A stretch of DNA of 64,000 nt from Faecalicatena sp. Marseille-Q4148 (GTDB lineage: Bacteria > Bacillota > Clostridia > Lachnospirales > Lachnospiraceae), in NCBI GenBank assembly GCA_018228665.1, contig CP073692.1, positions 992,001 to 1,056,000 of the forward strand, given 5' to 3'. Position 1 is the stretch's first letter, and every line of letters starts with the position of its first letter. The notes beneath the pieces were generated by a model. The model saw only the letters and a list, made by a program, of their open reading frames with translations. It made no database searches and had not been told where the DNA came from. Below are positions 42,382 through 51,726 of this stretch, piece by piece. Made by a program: the position numbers and the translations under genes.

Positions 42382-43974
42382 CTATGAGCGTCCGAATTCA
42401 GAAAGAATCAAACCTTCATTTCTTTCTTCTACCATCCGGATACTCCAGCTATTTACAAACAACAGCAGCGGACGGTCTTTTAAGTCTTTGATCTTCTTCA
42501 TATCAGAAGTTCCTTTGATCTTGTCCATATCAATCTCTTCATTTTCAATCCAGCGGATATATTCATACGGTAGCGTATCAAGTCGGATCTCCACATTATA
42601 TTCATTCTCCAGCCTGTATTTTAAAACATCAAACTGAAGGACACCGACTACACCGACAATAATCTCTTCCATTCCGGTGTTATATTCCTGGAAAATCTGA
42701 ATCGCACCTTCCTGCGCAATCTGATTAATTCCTTTTACAAACTGTTTTCGTTTCATTGTATCCACCTGGCGTACTCTTGCGAAATGTTCCGGCGCAAATG
42801 TCGGAATTCCTTCATAGGCAAATTTCTTTGGAGACAATGTTACCGTATCGCCAATGGAGAAAATACCCGGATCAAAAATTCCAATGATGTCTCCGCCATA
42901 GGCTTTATCAATCATCTTTCGTTCACTTGCCATCATCTGCTGCGGCTGTGAAAGACGCACTTTTTTATTTCCCTGGATATGCCATACATCCATACCGGCG
43001 TCAAACTCTCCGGAGCAAATACGCATAAATGCAATTCTGTCACGATGCGCTTTATTCATATTTGCCTGAATTTTAAAAACAAAAGCGGAAAAATCAGGCT
43101 CTGTCATCGGATCAATTGCTCCCTGGTCAGACATACGCGGAAGCGGGGATGATGTCATGCGCAGGAAATGCTGTAAAAATGTTTCCACACCGAAGTTTGT
43201 TAACGCAGAACCAAAGAACACCGGAGACAGCTGCCCTTTATCTACAAGTTCCTGATCAAACTCCGCACTTGCACCGTCTAACAGTTCAATCTCTTCTTCC
43301 AGTGTCTCCCTCTGTCCCGGTACAAGAAGCTCCTCCAGAGACAGATCATCCAGTGATACTTTCTTTACCTCACCCATAGAGGTTCCTTTCCTTGTATCAA
43401 AGAACAGTTCAATTTCCTTATGCTCACGGTCAAAAACACCTTTAAATTCTTTTCCGGAACCGATCGGCCAATTGACCGGGCAGGTAGCGATCCCAAGCTC
43501 TTTTTCAATATCATCCAAAAGCTCAAATGTATCGCGGGCCTCCCGGTCCATTTTATTAATAAAAGTAAAAATCGGAATGTGGCGCATCACGCAGACTTTG
43601 AATAGTTTTCTCGTCTGAGCCTCCACACCTTTGCTGGCATCAATCACCATTACCGCAGAATCAGCTGCCATCAATGTACGATACGTATCCTCTGAGAAAT
43701 CCTGATGCCCAGGCGTATCCAAAATATTAATACAATATCCGCCGTACTCAAACTGAAGAACAGATGACGTAACGGAAATACCTCTTTCTTTCTCAATTTC
43801 CATCCAGTCAGAAACTGCATGCTTTGCTGTTGCTTTTCCCTTTACACTTCCCGCCTGATTGATCGCTCCTCCATATAACAGAAATTTTTCTGTCAGGGTA
43901 GTCTTTCCTGCATCCGGATGGGAAATGATTGCAAACGTTCTTCTCTTTTTTATTTCATTTGTAATATTTGACAT
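42382..43974 (-). CDS. prfC: Peptide chain release factor 3
   Basis: This 530-residue translational GTPase has SHPDAGKTTLTEKFLLYG (G1), GISVTSSVLQFEY (G2), DTPGHQDFSEDTYRT (G3) and INKMDREARD (G4). It recycles RF1/RF2 from the ribosome. It is alone between the asp23 and spoIIIA genes and has a possible promoter upstream. Confidence 0.95.
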   Translation of the reverse strand: MSNITNEIKKRRTFAIISHPDAGKTTLTEKFLLYGGAINQAGSVKGKATAKHAVSDWMEIEKERGISVTSSVLQFEYGGYCINILDTPGHQDFSEDTYRTLMAADSAVMVIDASKGVEAQTRKLFKVCVMRHIPIFTFINKMDREARDTFELLDDIEKELGIATCPVNWPIGSGKEFKGVFDREHKEIELFFDTRKGTSMGEVKKVSLDDLSLEELLVPGQRETLEEEIELLDGASAEFDQELVDKGQLSPVFFGSALTNFGVETFLQHFLRMTSSPLPRMSDQGAIDPMTEPDFSAFVFKIQANMNKAHRDRIAFMRICSGEFDAGMDVWHIQGNKKVRLSQPQQMMASERKMIDKAYGGDIIGIFDPGIFSIGDTVTLSPKKFAYEGIPTFAPEHFARVRQVDTMKRKQFVKGINQIAQEGAIQIFQEYNTGMEEIIVGVVGVLQFDVLKYRLENEYNVEIRLDTLPYEYIRWIENEEIDMDKIKGTSDMKKIKDLKDRPLLLFVNSWSIRMVEERNEGLILSEFGRS

Positions 43975-44054
43975 GATATACTCCTAAAACCCATTCTCTT
44001 TATCAGTTTCTGCCGTTCCTATGTAATTTTATTCATATTCCGGCACATTTTATT

Positions 44055-44084
44055 AGTGTAACATATATAAACCACTGTCTGCAA
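44055..44084 (-). promoter_or_regulatory. Candidate prfC promoter
   Basis: On the minus strand TTGCAG (44079-44084) and TACACT (44055-44060) are 18 nt apart. The spoIIIA operon ends just upstream at 44134, so prfC needs its own start. Confidence 0.45.
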
Positions 44085-44133
44085 TGGATTTTCCCAAGAA
44101 TACATCTGAAATCTTCTTTTTTTCAAATATTTT

Positions 44134-44787
44134 CTATTCCGCCGTCCCCTCTTCTAATGTTTCTTCCGCCTTCTCCTCTCCTTCTGCGTTTTTTGTTTCC
44201 CGCACAGGATTAATAACAATATGCTCCGGTGCAATTTCTGCTTTGCGGCTTACAATATCGAGAATCTGCGCCCGGTTTGCCTCCGTCAGCTCTGTCTGGG
44301 CAACTACCACATCTGCTGAATTCTCAGTCAGACTGACGACCGCATCTTGAAATCCTTTTGATGCCAGCAATGTTTCTGCTGCCACTTCTTTCTCTGCGAT
44401 TCCAGTCATTTTTACAAGCTGCCCGATCGCTTCTTGTTTTTCCGCTTCACTGATATTGGCATTATCAATAATTGCAGACAGCGTCTCTTTATTCTGGGCG
44501 CGCACCTGTTCTCTTGCAATCTTTGCTTCCGCCACGATACCGCTTGTCAAAACAGCTTCTCCCGGTGTTCCCTCCGGCTCCCCATCCTGACTTACAATCT
44601 CAGCCGTTTCCAAAGCTGCATCTTCATCCGAGAGATCCAGTAATTCCTTGTTTGCAAGATCACTGCTCACTTCCGTATCTGTTTTTTCCGGGAACAATTT
44701 CCCAGAATAATTCAAATATCCCGCAGCAGCAATCATCAATGCCAGACCAGTAACAATAATTTGGTTCTTCCTTGCTAATTTTTTCAA
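44134..44787 (-). CDS. spoIIIAH: Stage III sporulation protein AH
   Basis: This 217-residue protein has one N-terminal membrane helix (about 9-27) and an extracellular, ring-forming domain related to type III secretion YscJ proteins. It spans from mother cell to forespore and binds SpoIIQ. It is the last gene of the spoIIIA operon. Confidence 0.92.
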   Translation of the reverse strand: MKKLARKNQIIVTGLALMIAAAGYLNYSGKLFPEKTDTEVSSDLANKELLDLSDEDAALETAEIVSQDGEPEGTPGEAVLTSGIVAEAKIAREQVRAQNKETLSAIIDNANISEAEKQEAIGQLVKMTGIAEKEVAAETLLASKGFQDAVVSLTENSADVVVAQTELTEANRAQILDIVSRKAEIAPEHIVINPVRETKNAEGEEKAEETLEEGTAE

Positions 44788-44799
44788 TTTGAAATCCTC

Positions 44800-45279
44800 C
44801 TAGCTTGATTTTCTCATTTTCATTATTTTTATCTTATGTGCCTCAACTCCAAATAATGCCTGTACTGCTTCTCTTATATTCTGCACTGTAACCGCATTTT
44901 TTCCTCCTTCCGCAATCACAAGAATCCCTGAAGGTCTTGCAAATACTTCCTGCACAATATAAGGCATCTCACCACCTGTCTGCGGACGCTCATAAACAGT
45001 ATTGTTCTCGTCTTTCTCCACAATTTTTTCTGAAGATTCCTGAAAGGTCAGCATGACTCTGACCTGCCCCACCCCTTCCATCTCCGTTAGTACTTGTTCT
45101 AATTTATTTTCGAGCTGCTTTGCATATGCATCTTCTTTTATTTCTGACAAGCATTGTTCCGAATCTATTTCCTCCTTTTTTTCTTCCACCGGAAGAGAGA
45201 TCACAAGCAGCAGCAGTCCAACTAAAAATATCATAAGCAACTGCCTCGGCCGTTCTTTCATCTGTTTGATAAATGTCAT
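44800..45279 (-). CDS. spoIIIAG: Stage III sporulation protein AG
   Basis: This 159-residue protein has one membrane helix (about 12-31) and a ring-building domain (FQESSEKIVEKDENN then VTVQNIREAVQALFGVE). It forms part of the channel in the mother-cell membrane. It overlaps spoIIIAF by 4 nt (ATGA). Confidence 0.92.
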   Translation of the reverse strand: MTFIKQMKERPRQLLMIFLVGLLLLVISLPVEEKKEEIDSEQCLSEIKEDAYAKQLENKLEQVLTEMEGVGQVRVMLTFQESSEKIVEKDENNTVYERPQTGGEMPYIVQEVFARPSGILVIAEGGKNAVTVQNIREAVQALFGVEAHKIKIMKMRKSS

Positions 45280-45578
45280 CTTCTCTCTTCCTCCTTCGCT
45301 TCTTCCAAAGAACTCTGCCCAAAACCACTTTCATATCTTTCCATCAGCTGCTCCATTTTCCGCATTTGAAGCGCTTCCTCCCGGCGATACATTTGCCAGA
45401 CTTCTCCTTTCATTCCAAACAGATCAAGAATCGGTGTGATAAGCATCAGCACCATAATAAGCCCGGAGAAAAAACGAATATAATTTCGATAAGACTCACC
45501 CGGAAGGATATGCTGTACTGCCGTCATCAGTATCAGACAATATGCCAGATTTTCCACCCATTGATACAAATATTTCAT
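45276..45578 (-). CDS. spoIIIAF: Stage III sporulation protein AF
   Basis: This 100-residue protein has two membrane helices (about 9-26 and 35-55) and a charged C-terminal tail. I chose ATG 45578, one nt after the spoIIIAE stop, with GGAGG upstream. Confidence 0.88.
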   Translation of the reverse strand: MKYLYQWVENLAYCLILMTAVQHILPGESYRNYIRFFSGLIMVLMLITPILDLFGMKGEVWQMYRREEALQMRKMEQLMERYESGFGQSSLEEAKEEERR

Positions 45579-45579
45579 T

Positions 45580-46779
45580 TTATATGCCTCCCGCTCCTGT
45601 AGTTGCCGCAACAATCGCAATTGTAATCAAAAATAAAATGCCTGACATCAGAAGCAGTTTCAGCAGCATCTGAAAACCATCTCCGATTCCGCTCAGACAG
45701 TCTGTAATTCTGCGGTCAGAAATTGGCTGGATGACCGCAGCCGCCCCCTTGTACAGTATTACAAGCACCGCTGTCTGTATCACAGGTACAAGGCAGATCA
45801 TAACACAAATAATTGCCGCTCCTACGCCAATTCCATTTTTAATAAGCGCTGCTGCTCCTGCCGCAATCTGCCCGATTCCTCCCACGATATCTCCAACTCC
45901 CGGAAGCATTTCAATCCCTTTGAAAATAGTTCTGCGCCCCACTGCATCCAGTGCCGGTCCCAGAAGCCCCTGAACAAGATTCAAACCAATCACCCCTGAT
46001 AACATAAGCTTCATCGTCCATTTAATTCCAAGCTCCAAAAGCTCTCCAAACTTTGACAGATAATCTTCTTCGCTTAGATTATTTAGTACTCCTACTAACA
46101 CCTGTACATGGATAACCGGAAGCAGAAGTTGGACAGCTACAAGTTCAATCAAATAGATTAATACAAGAAGCATGTGATAAAACATAGCTGACGTTGTAAG
46201 TCCGCATGTCAGTCCCACCGCAAAAACATACACCGGAGCCAGTACTTTTAAAAACTCTGTCAGCAAATGCAGATGCTCCTTTGCCGATTCAAGAACTGCA
46301 GCAAATGAGCCGACACTCAGCGTAATAACCATCAAGTATATAAGATAGAACCCAATATCAGAAATATGCCGGTTCCTCACAAGTCCGGAAAAATTTGTCA
46401 GAATTGCTGCCAGAATCGCCAACAGCAGAAGTTGTTTGAGCGTATTTCTTCCTGTGCGGATTTCATAAAACAATCTGTCCTTGAACCAAATTCCGAGCAG
46501 TTTTCCCGCCTGTGTAAGATCACCTTCTAAAATCGTCCCTAAAAGCTGCCGGAAAGTCATCTGCTGTTCCGGAAATATTTTTCTCAGCAGTTCTTCTAAT
46601 TCCGTAAATTCAAACTGCTGCAGCAATTTCTCCAGAACAGCGTCTACAGGCACGGACGTCTCCTCCTCCGATCCTGCAATCTCTTCTGTCTGTGCTGCGC
46701 GAACAGTCATTACATTTTGCGGCAGCAGTACCGCGACTGTCAGACTGATTACCAGCCATATCCATTTTCTTGTCCGCAT
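45580..46779 (-). CDS. spoIIIAE: Stage III sporulation protein AE
   Basis: This 399-residue protein has a signal-peptide-like start (about 1-28), an acidic segment, and seven or eight membrane helices. It is the largest membrane component of the SpoIIIA complex. It starts 10 nt after spoIIIAD. Confidence 0.92.
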   Translation of the reverse strand: MRTRKWIWLVISLTVAVLLPQNVMTVRAAQTEEIAGSEEETSVPVDAVLEKLLQQFEFTELEELLRKIFPEQQMTFRQLLGTILEGDLTQAGKLLGIWFKDRLFYEIRTGRNTLKQLLLLAILAAILTNFSGLVRNRHISDIGFYLIYLMVITLSVGSFAAVLESAKEHLHLLTEFLKVLAPVYVFAVGLTCGLTTSAMFYHMLLVLIYLIELVAVQLLLPVIHVQVLVGVLNNLSEEDYLSKFGELLELGIKWTMKLMLSGVIGLNLVQGLLGPALDAVGRRTIFKGIEMLPGVGDIVGGIGQIAAGAAALIKNGIGVGAAIICVMICLVPVIQTAVLVILYKGAAAVIQPISDRRITDCLSGIGDGFQMLLKLLLMSGILFLITIAIVAATTGAGGI

Positions 46780-46789
46780 ATTTCCTCCG

Positions 46790-47176
46790 TCATACCAGAA
46801 ATGTCCGGATTGTTTTCAAAAGTGCCAGAAGTATCGGCATACTGAGCGCCAGAATCGTTATTTTTGCAAAAATCTCTATCTGAGCTGCCACGGTCTGATA
46901 CCCTGCATCTCTGCAGATTCCTGCTGAAAATTCTGCGACATAGGTAATGCCGAGCATCTTTATTAGAACTTCCACATAAATGCCATTTTCTCCCAGAATC
47001 TCCTTCATCAGCCCGGTAATCTCCAGAATCAGACTTAAATTGTCTGCAATTCCCGCAAAAATACAAAGCCCTACAGCAAGTGTAATATAAATTCCGTATT
47101 CTTCCCGCCCGGTTTTCATCTGCAGCGCAAGCAGGACACCAGCCACACTTAAAATTCCTATCTGTATGATATTCAT
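46790..47176 (-). CDS. spoIIIAD: Stage III sporulation protein AD
   Basis: This 128-residue protein has about four membrane helices, resembling a type III secretion export protein in the SpoIIIA apparatus. It lies 12 nt after spoIIIAC. Confidence 0.9.
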   Translation of the reverse strand: MNIIQIGILSVAGVLLALQMKTGREEYGIYITLAVGLCIFAGIADNLSLILEITGLMKEILGENGIYVEVLIKMLGITYVAEFSAGICRDAGYQTVAAQIEIFAKITILALSMPILLALLKTIRTFLV

Positions 47177-47188
47177 ACATTTCCCCTT

Positions 47189-47383
47189 TTACAGCGAAAA
47201 CAGCTTTCGGATTGTCTCAAACAGTTCCTGTACATAAGGAAGAATCCAGAACAATACAAGCAACAGTCCGGCAAAACTTGTAAGAAATGCCTGCTCCTCT
47301 CTTCCACTGTGCCTAAGTACCTGCGTCAACACAGATACAAGAATTCCGACTGCTGCAATTTTGAAAATCAGGTTAATATTCAT
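47189..47383 (-). CDS. spoIIIAC: Stage III sporulation protein AC
   Basis: This 64-residue protein has two membrane helices (about 2-21 and 32-54) and matches SpoIIIAC in size and position. Confidence 0.9.
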   Translation of the reverse strand: MNINLIFKIAAVGILVSVLTQVLRHSGREEQAFLTSFAGLLLVLFWILPYVQELFETIRKLFSL

Positions 47384-47404
47384 CGATGTCTCCTTTCTAT
47401 CTTC

Positions 47405-47926
47405 CTACAGAAACATCACAACACAGAAAATACCCGCGCTGATTCCAAGCAGTCTGCTGACTCTCTGCTTCTGTGAGAGCGTACGTTCTAATTCCCCGAT
47501 ATCATAATCCAGCTGCCTAATTGCCTGACAGAGCAATCCTTCCTGCATTTTTGTATCAAGAAATCCCAACTGATTTCCCAATTCCATGATCTGATCAAGA
47601 TCTGAAGTTTTCAAGGCAGTATGTTCCAGATATTTTCTGACACCGTCCTCCCAAATTCGGCAAAACGATTTCCCCTCGTATTGTTCCAGTTCTTCTGAAA
47701 GCCAAAGCATCCATGGACCACAATTTTTTCCACTGCGTTTTCCGACACGGGCAAATACTTCTGCAAGAGGAGCCTGACAGTATCTTACCTCTCCTTCAAT
47801 AAAACAAAGCGTTTTCCTCCACTGACGGAGCATAGCAACTCTCTGATAGTATCGATCTCCCAGCCAGAATCCAGTCCAGGCAGATGCTCCAAGCACCATC
47901 AGACTCCCCAGCATTTTTATGTACAT
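47405..47926 (-). CDS. spoIIIAB: Stage III sporulation protein AB
   Basis: This 173-residue protein has an N-terminal membrane helix (about 5-22), a coiled helical body and a C-terminal hydrophobic segment. It resembles GspF-type secretion factors. It overlaps the spoIIIAA stop by 10 nt. Confidence 0.9.
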   Translation of the reverse strand: MYIKMLGSLMVLGASAWTGFWLGDRYYQRVAMLRQWRKTLCFIEGEVRYCQAPLAEVFARVGKRSGKNCGPWMLWLSEELEQYEGKSFCRIWEDGVRKYLEHTALKTSDLDQIMELGNQLGFLDTKMQEGLLCQAIRQLDYDIGELERTLSQKQRVSRLLGISAGIFCVVMFL

Positions 47927-48876
47927 AACAATTCTCCATCTATGACTGTTGCACCATTTTCATCAAGAATTTCTCTGATACGTCCCGCATGCTCCTGGTG
48001 TTCCAGAATGACATATCGGTCAAATCGCTTTTGCTTAATCAGCTCCGACAGAAATGGACGTTTTCTTACTTCCTCCAATGACTCCCCATGTACGCTGGCA
48101 ATCAGGCGACAGCCACAGTGCATCGCATACTCCAAAGCGCTGACTTCATTTTGGGAACCAATCTCATCTACTGCCAATACCTCCGGTCCCATTGAACGGA
48201 TCAGCATCAACATCCCTTCTTCTTTCGGGCAGCAGTCAAGAATATCTGTCCGGATTCCCAATTCATTTTGAGCGATCCCCATATAACAGCCTCCGATTTC
48301 TGAGCGCTCATCCACAACCCCTACCGCCGATCCTTTTACTTTCTCTGAACCATTCGATACAATTCTGATCAAATCTCTTAAAATAGTTGTCTTTCCACAT
48401 CTTGGTGGCGCAATGATTAACGTATGACTGATGCGTTTCTCTTTCACAAGGTACGGAATCAACGGCTCCGCACACCCTTTTACTTCATGGGCAATCCGGA
48501 TATTCATGGAAGAAATATAAGTCATCGTCTTAATCCTTCCCTGCTCCATTACAACCTTTCCCGTCAGACCAACCCGGTGTCCGCCCTCAATTGTCAGAAA
48601 TCCCTGACGCATTTCCTGCTCAAAAGCATAAAAAGAATAGCGGCTCACATACTCCAGCGCTTCTGCAAGTTCCTGTCCCGTTACGATATGCGGATCTCTC
48701 CTGTCAGGAAGCATCTGTTCCCCACTCCCCGCAACACAGATCAGCGGATTGCCTGTCCTTAATCTTATTTCCTCTAATTCTTCAAAAGGAATCTTCGATT
48801 CCCGAATCAGACGCCCGATTACAGCCGGAAGAATTTTCAAAATCTGTTTTTCTTTTTGCCTGTTTTCTATTTTCAT
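47917..48876 (-). CDS. spoIIIAA: Stage III sporulation protein AA (ATPase)
   Basis: This 319-residue secretion-type ATPase has Walker A APPRCGKTTILRD (about 155-167) and Walker B region PEVLAVDEIG. It powers the mother-cell-to-forespore channel. I chose ATG 48876, with GAGGTG 6 nt upstream; an in-frame GTG at 48885 overlaps that site. A sigma-E-like -10 (CATATACA, minus strand, 48898-48905) is possible but has no clear -35. Confidence 0.93.
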   Translation of the reverse strand: MKIENRQKEKQILKILPAVIGRLIRESKIPFEELEEIRLRTGNPLICVAGSGEQMLPDRRDPHIVTGQELAEALEYVSRYSFYAFEQEMRQGFLTIEGGHRVGLTGKVVMEQGRIKTMTYISSMNIRIAHEVKGCAEPLIPYLVKEKRISHTLIIAPPRCGKTTILRDLIRIVSNGSEKVKGSAVGVVDERSEIGGCYMGIAQNELGIRTDILDCCPKEEGMLMLIRSMGPEVLAVDEIGSQNEVSALEYAMHCGCRLIASVHGESLEEVRKRPFLSELIKQKRFDRYVILEHQEHAGRIREILDENGATVIDGELLCT

Positions 48877-48933
48877 ATTTGTCACCTCTTTACACCATGT
48901 ATATGAGACATGCTGTATAGATTAGAACAAAAA

Positions 48934-48958
48934 AAGGACAGAAATTTCTTCTGTCCTT
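48934..48958 (-). terminator. Terminator after pnp
   Basis: A 10-bp perfect stem with a 5-nt loop is followed on the minus strand by a seven-T run. It separates the pnp block from the spoIIIA operon. Confidence 0.9.
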
Positions 48959-48974
48959 CCTTTACAATATAATA

Positions 48975-51062
48975 TTATTCTGCAACATCTTTCATACTGA
49001 AGCTGATTCTTCCAAGCTTGTCTTTGCCAAGACATACCACTTTCACATGATCTCCCAGTGTCAGAACATCTTCTACATGATTGATTCTCTCTTTTGAAAT
49101 CTTAGAAATGTGTACCATTCCTTCTTTACCCGGTGCAAATTCAACAAATGCACCGAATTCTTTGATGCTGACAACGGTTCCTTCGAACACCTGACCTGCT
49201 TCAAAATCTGTCACAATAATAGCGATCATGCGCATCGCTCTATCCATTGCTTCTGCATCTACACCACAGACAGAAACGACGCCATCATCTGTGATGTCAA
49301 TCTTAACACCAGTCTGCTCGATGATTGCATTGATCGTCTTTCCTCTCTGTCCTACGACATCGCCAATCTTTGCCGGATCAATCTTCATCTGACGGATCTT
49401 TGGTGCAAACTCTCCGACTTCCGGGCGTGCCTCAGCGATTACCGGATTCATTACTTCATCAAGAATATGGAATCTCGCTGTTCTTGTACGTGCAATTGCT
49501 TCTTCAATGATCTGTCTTGTCAGACCGTGGATCTTAATATCCATCTGAATTGCTGTAATACCGTCTTTTGTACCTGCTACTTTAAAGTCCATATCTCCAA
49601 AGAAGTCTTCCAGTCCCTGGATATCTGTCAGAATGATATAGTCATCGTCAGAATCTCCTGTCACAAGACCACAGGAAATACCTGCAACCGGTTTCTTAAT
49701 CGGAACACCCGCTGCCATCAGCGAAAGGCTGGATGCACACACACTGGCCTGAGAAGTAGAACCGTTTGATTCAAATGTCTCAGAAACAGTACGGATTGCA
49801 TATGGGAACTCCTCCTCTGTCGGAAGTACCGGCACAAGCGCACGCTCTGCAAGCGCTCCATGTCCGATCTCACGGCGTCCCGGTCCTCTGGATGGTTTTG
49901 TCTCCCCAACAGAATATGACGGGAAGTTGTAATGATGCATATATCTCTTAGATGTCTCTGTTTCATCCAGACCATCCAGTCTCTGCGCTTCAGAAAGCGG
50001 AGCCAATGTACAAATATTGCAGATCTGAGTCTGTCCTCTTGTAAACATAGCCGAACCGTGTACGCGCGGAATGATATCAACTTCTGCTGCCAGTGGACGG
50101 ATCTGTTCAATTGCTCTTCCATCCGGACGTTTGTGATCTTTCAAAATCATCTTGCGCACAGTCTTCTTCTGATATTGATAAAGCGCTTCTCCAATCAGAG
50201 GCAGCCATTCTTCATTTTCTGCAAATGCTTCTTCAAGTTTCTCTGTGATGACACGGATATTTTCTTCACGAATCTGTTTCTCATCTGTAAATACTGCTGC
50301 TTCCATTTCCTCCGGAGATACGATCTCACGGATTGCTGCAAACAGCTCTTCCGGAATTGCACAGCTTTCATAAGCATGTTTTTCTTTTCCTACTTCTGCA
50401 ACGATAGTCTCAATAAAAGCAATGATTTCCTGATTTACTTCATGTGCTTTAAAAATTGCTTCAATCATCTTTGCTTCCGGAATCTCATTGGCTCCGGCTT
50501 CAATCATGATTACTTTTTCTTTTGTAGATGCAACTGTCAGCTGAAGATCTGATACGTCTTTTTGTGCCAATGTCGGGTTAATAATCAGTTCTCCGTCAAT
50601 CATACCGACCTGTGTTGCCGCACACGGACCATCAAACGGAATATCTGATATACAAGTTGCGATTGAAGAACCAAGCATTGCAACAACTTCCGGATTGCAC
50701 TGCGGATCTACAGACATTACCATATTGTTTAATGTAACATCATTGCGGTAATCCTTCGGGAACAGCGGGCGCATCGGACGGTCAATCACGCGGGAAGTCA
50801 GAATCGCATGCTCGCTCGCTTTTCCTTCTCTTTTATTGAATCCTCCCGGAATTTTACCAACTGCATATAATTTTTCTTCATATTCTACACTTAACGGGAA
50901 GAAATCAATTCCTTCTCTTGGTTTATCTGATGCTGTTGCTGTAGACAATACCACTGTATCGCCATAGTGCATAAAAGCTGCGCCATTTGCCTGAGCAGCT
51001 ACACGTCCGATATCTACGCGCAGTGTTCTGCCAGCTAATTCCATTTCAAATTTTTTAAACAT
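48975..51062 (-). CDS. pnp: Polynucleotide phosphorylase
   Basis: This 695-residue enzyme has two RNase PH-like domains, a KH domain (IGDVVGQRGKTINAI) and a C-terminal S1 domain (EGTVVSIKEFGAFVEF). It degrades RNA 3' to 5' with phosphate. I chose ATG 51062, preceded by AAGGAGAG; an in-frame start at 51125 lies in the leader. The leader holds a large hairpin that may control expression. Confidence 0.97.
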   Translation of the reverse strand: MFKKFEMELAGRTLRVDIGRVAAQANGAAFMHYGDTVVLSTATASDKPREGIDFFPLSVEYEEKLYAVGKIPGGFNKREGKASEHAILTSRVIDRPMRPLFPKDYRNDVTLNNMVMSVDPQCNPEVVAMLGSSIATCISDIPFDGPCAATQVGMIDGELIINPTLAQKDVSDLQLTVASTKEKVIMIEAGANEIPEAKMIEAIFKAHEVNQEIIAFIETIVAEVGKEKHAYESCAIPEELFAAIREIVSPEEMEAAVFTDEKQIREENIRVITEKLEEAFAENEEWLPLIGEALYQYQKKTVRKMILKDHKRPDGRAIEQIRPLAAEVDIIPRVHGSAMFTRGQTQICNICTLAPLSEAQRLDGLDETETSKRYMHHYNFPSYSVGETKPSRGPGRREIGHGALAERALVPVLPTEEEFPYAIRTVSETFESNGSTSQASVCASSLSLMAAGVPIKKPVAGISCGLVTGDSDDDYIILTDIQGLEDFFGDMDFKVAGTKDGITAIQMDIKIHGLTRQIIEEAIARTRTARFHILDEVMNPVIAEARPEVGEFAPKIRQMKIDPAKIGDVVGQRGKTINAIIEQTGVKIDITDDGVVSVCGVDAEAMDRAMRMIAIIVTDFEAGQVFEGTVVSIKEFGAFVEFAPGKEGMVHISKISKERINHVEDVLTLGDHVKVVCLGKDKLGRISFSMKDVAE

Positions 51063-51103
51063 ATATTCTCTCCTTAAATTCTCTTTCTTGTGGACAGTCA
51101 TAA

Positions 51104-51154
51104 CCGAAACTACTGAAAAATACATTTTCTAAATGTGCTTTTCAGTGGTCTCGG
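51104..51154 (-). ncRNA. Large hairpin in the pnp leader
   Basis: Arms 51104-51119 and 51139-51154 pair over 16 positions with one G-U and one C-A, and a smaller 6-bp stem sits inside. It lies between the predicted pnp promoter and the ribosome site. In E. coli, PNPase autoregulates through an RNase III-cut leader stem; a similar scheme here is inference. Confidence 0.65.
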
Positions 51155-51181
51155 GTGTTCTGTCTGTTCACAATCTTATTT

Positions 51182-51210
51182 AGTATATCACACTTAATAA
51201 AAACATGCAA
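51182..51210 (-). promoter_or_regulatory. pnp promoter
   Basis: On the minus strand TTGCAT (51205-51210) and TATACT (51182-51187) are 17 nt apart, both near consensus. Transcription would start near 51175. Confidence 0.65.
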
Positions 51211-51265
51211 TTTACAATATGAATTTCTTGGTAAAACCGAATCCTCTTTATGCCGGAATTCTATT

Positions 51266-51293
51266 AGAAAAAGCGCCGGCATCCGCCAGCGCT
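51266..51293 (-). terminator. Terminator after rpsO
   Basis: Arms 51272-51280 and 51285-51293 pair over 9 positions with one G-U around a 4-nt loop, followed by TTTTTC on the minus strand. Confidence 0.8.
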
Positions 51294-51312
51294 TTCCTTA
51301 TCATCTCTATGA

Positions 51313-51579
51313 TTACTTTCTTAATCCAAGACGTTCGATCAGAGAACGATATCTTTCGATATCTACTTCTTTTAAGTATGCAAGAAGACCTCTTCTCTGT
51401 CCAACCATCTTTAAAAGACCTCTTCTTGAATGATGATCCTTCGGGTTAGCTTTGAAGTGATCTGTCAGTTCGTTGATTCTTGCTGTAAGAATAGCAACCT
51501 GAACTTCCGGTGAACCTGTATCACCTTCACATCTTCCATATTCTTTGATAATAGCCTGTTTCTTTTCTTTTGCGATCAT
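51313..51579 (-). CDS. rpsO: Ribosomal protein S15
   Basis: This 88-residue protein has the S15 core [21 protein letters not shown] and [22 protein letters not shown]. It binds 16S rRNA helices 20-22. I chose ATG 51579 because it matches the family N-terminus; a GTG at 51585 is closer to GGAGG. It has its own promoter, leader and terminator. Confidence 0.96.
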   Translation of the reverse strand: MIAKEKKQAIIKEYGRCEGDTGSPEVQVAILTARINELTDHFKANPKDHHSRRGLLKMVGQRRGLLAYLKEVDIERYRSLIERLGLRK

Positions 51580-51618
51580 TGTCACAAGTCCTCCTTTTAT
51601 CTAATTCACACCTGGCAT

Positions 51619-51660
51619 TAAGCAGCGGTCGGAGTGATCCGTCTACTGAACACCGGCTTA
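51619..51660 (-). ncRNA. Structured leader of rpsO, possible S15 autoregulatory element
   Basis: Five plus four base pairs (51656-51660 with 51619-51623, 51652-51655 with 51626-51629) form a stem with a 2-nt bulge, enclosing a small CGGA/TCCG hairpin. It begins just after the predicted transcription start. S15 represses its own mRNA in many bacteria through such leaders; the match here is by position, not by a known motif. Confidence 0.5.
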
Positions 51661-51673
51661 CTCATACCTGCAC

Positions 51674-51703
51674 ATCTTAACATGCCGCACATCTATTTGT
51701 CAA
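51674..51703 (-). promoter_or_regulatory. rpsO promoter
   Basis: On the minus strand a perfect TTGACA (51698-51703) and TAAGAT (51674-51679) are 18 nt apart. The start would be near 51667. Confidence 0.7.
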
Positions 51704-51726
51704 GCCTTATTTTTCTTACTTTCACA

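Noticed and set aside
48898..48905. Sigma-E promoter for the spoIIIA operon
   Set aside because: CATATACA resembles the sigma-E -10 but no matching -35 was found at the required distance, so it is mentioned only in the spoIIIAA entry.
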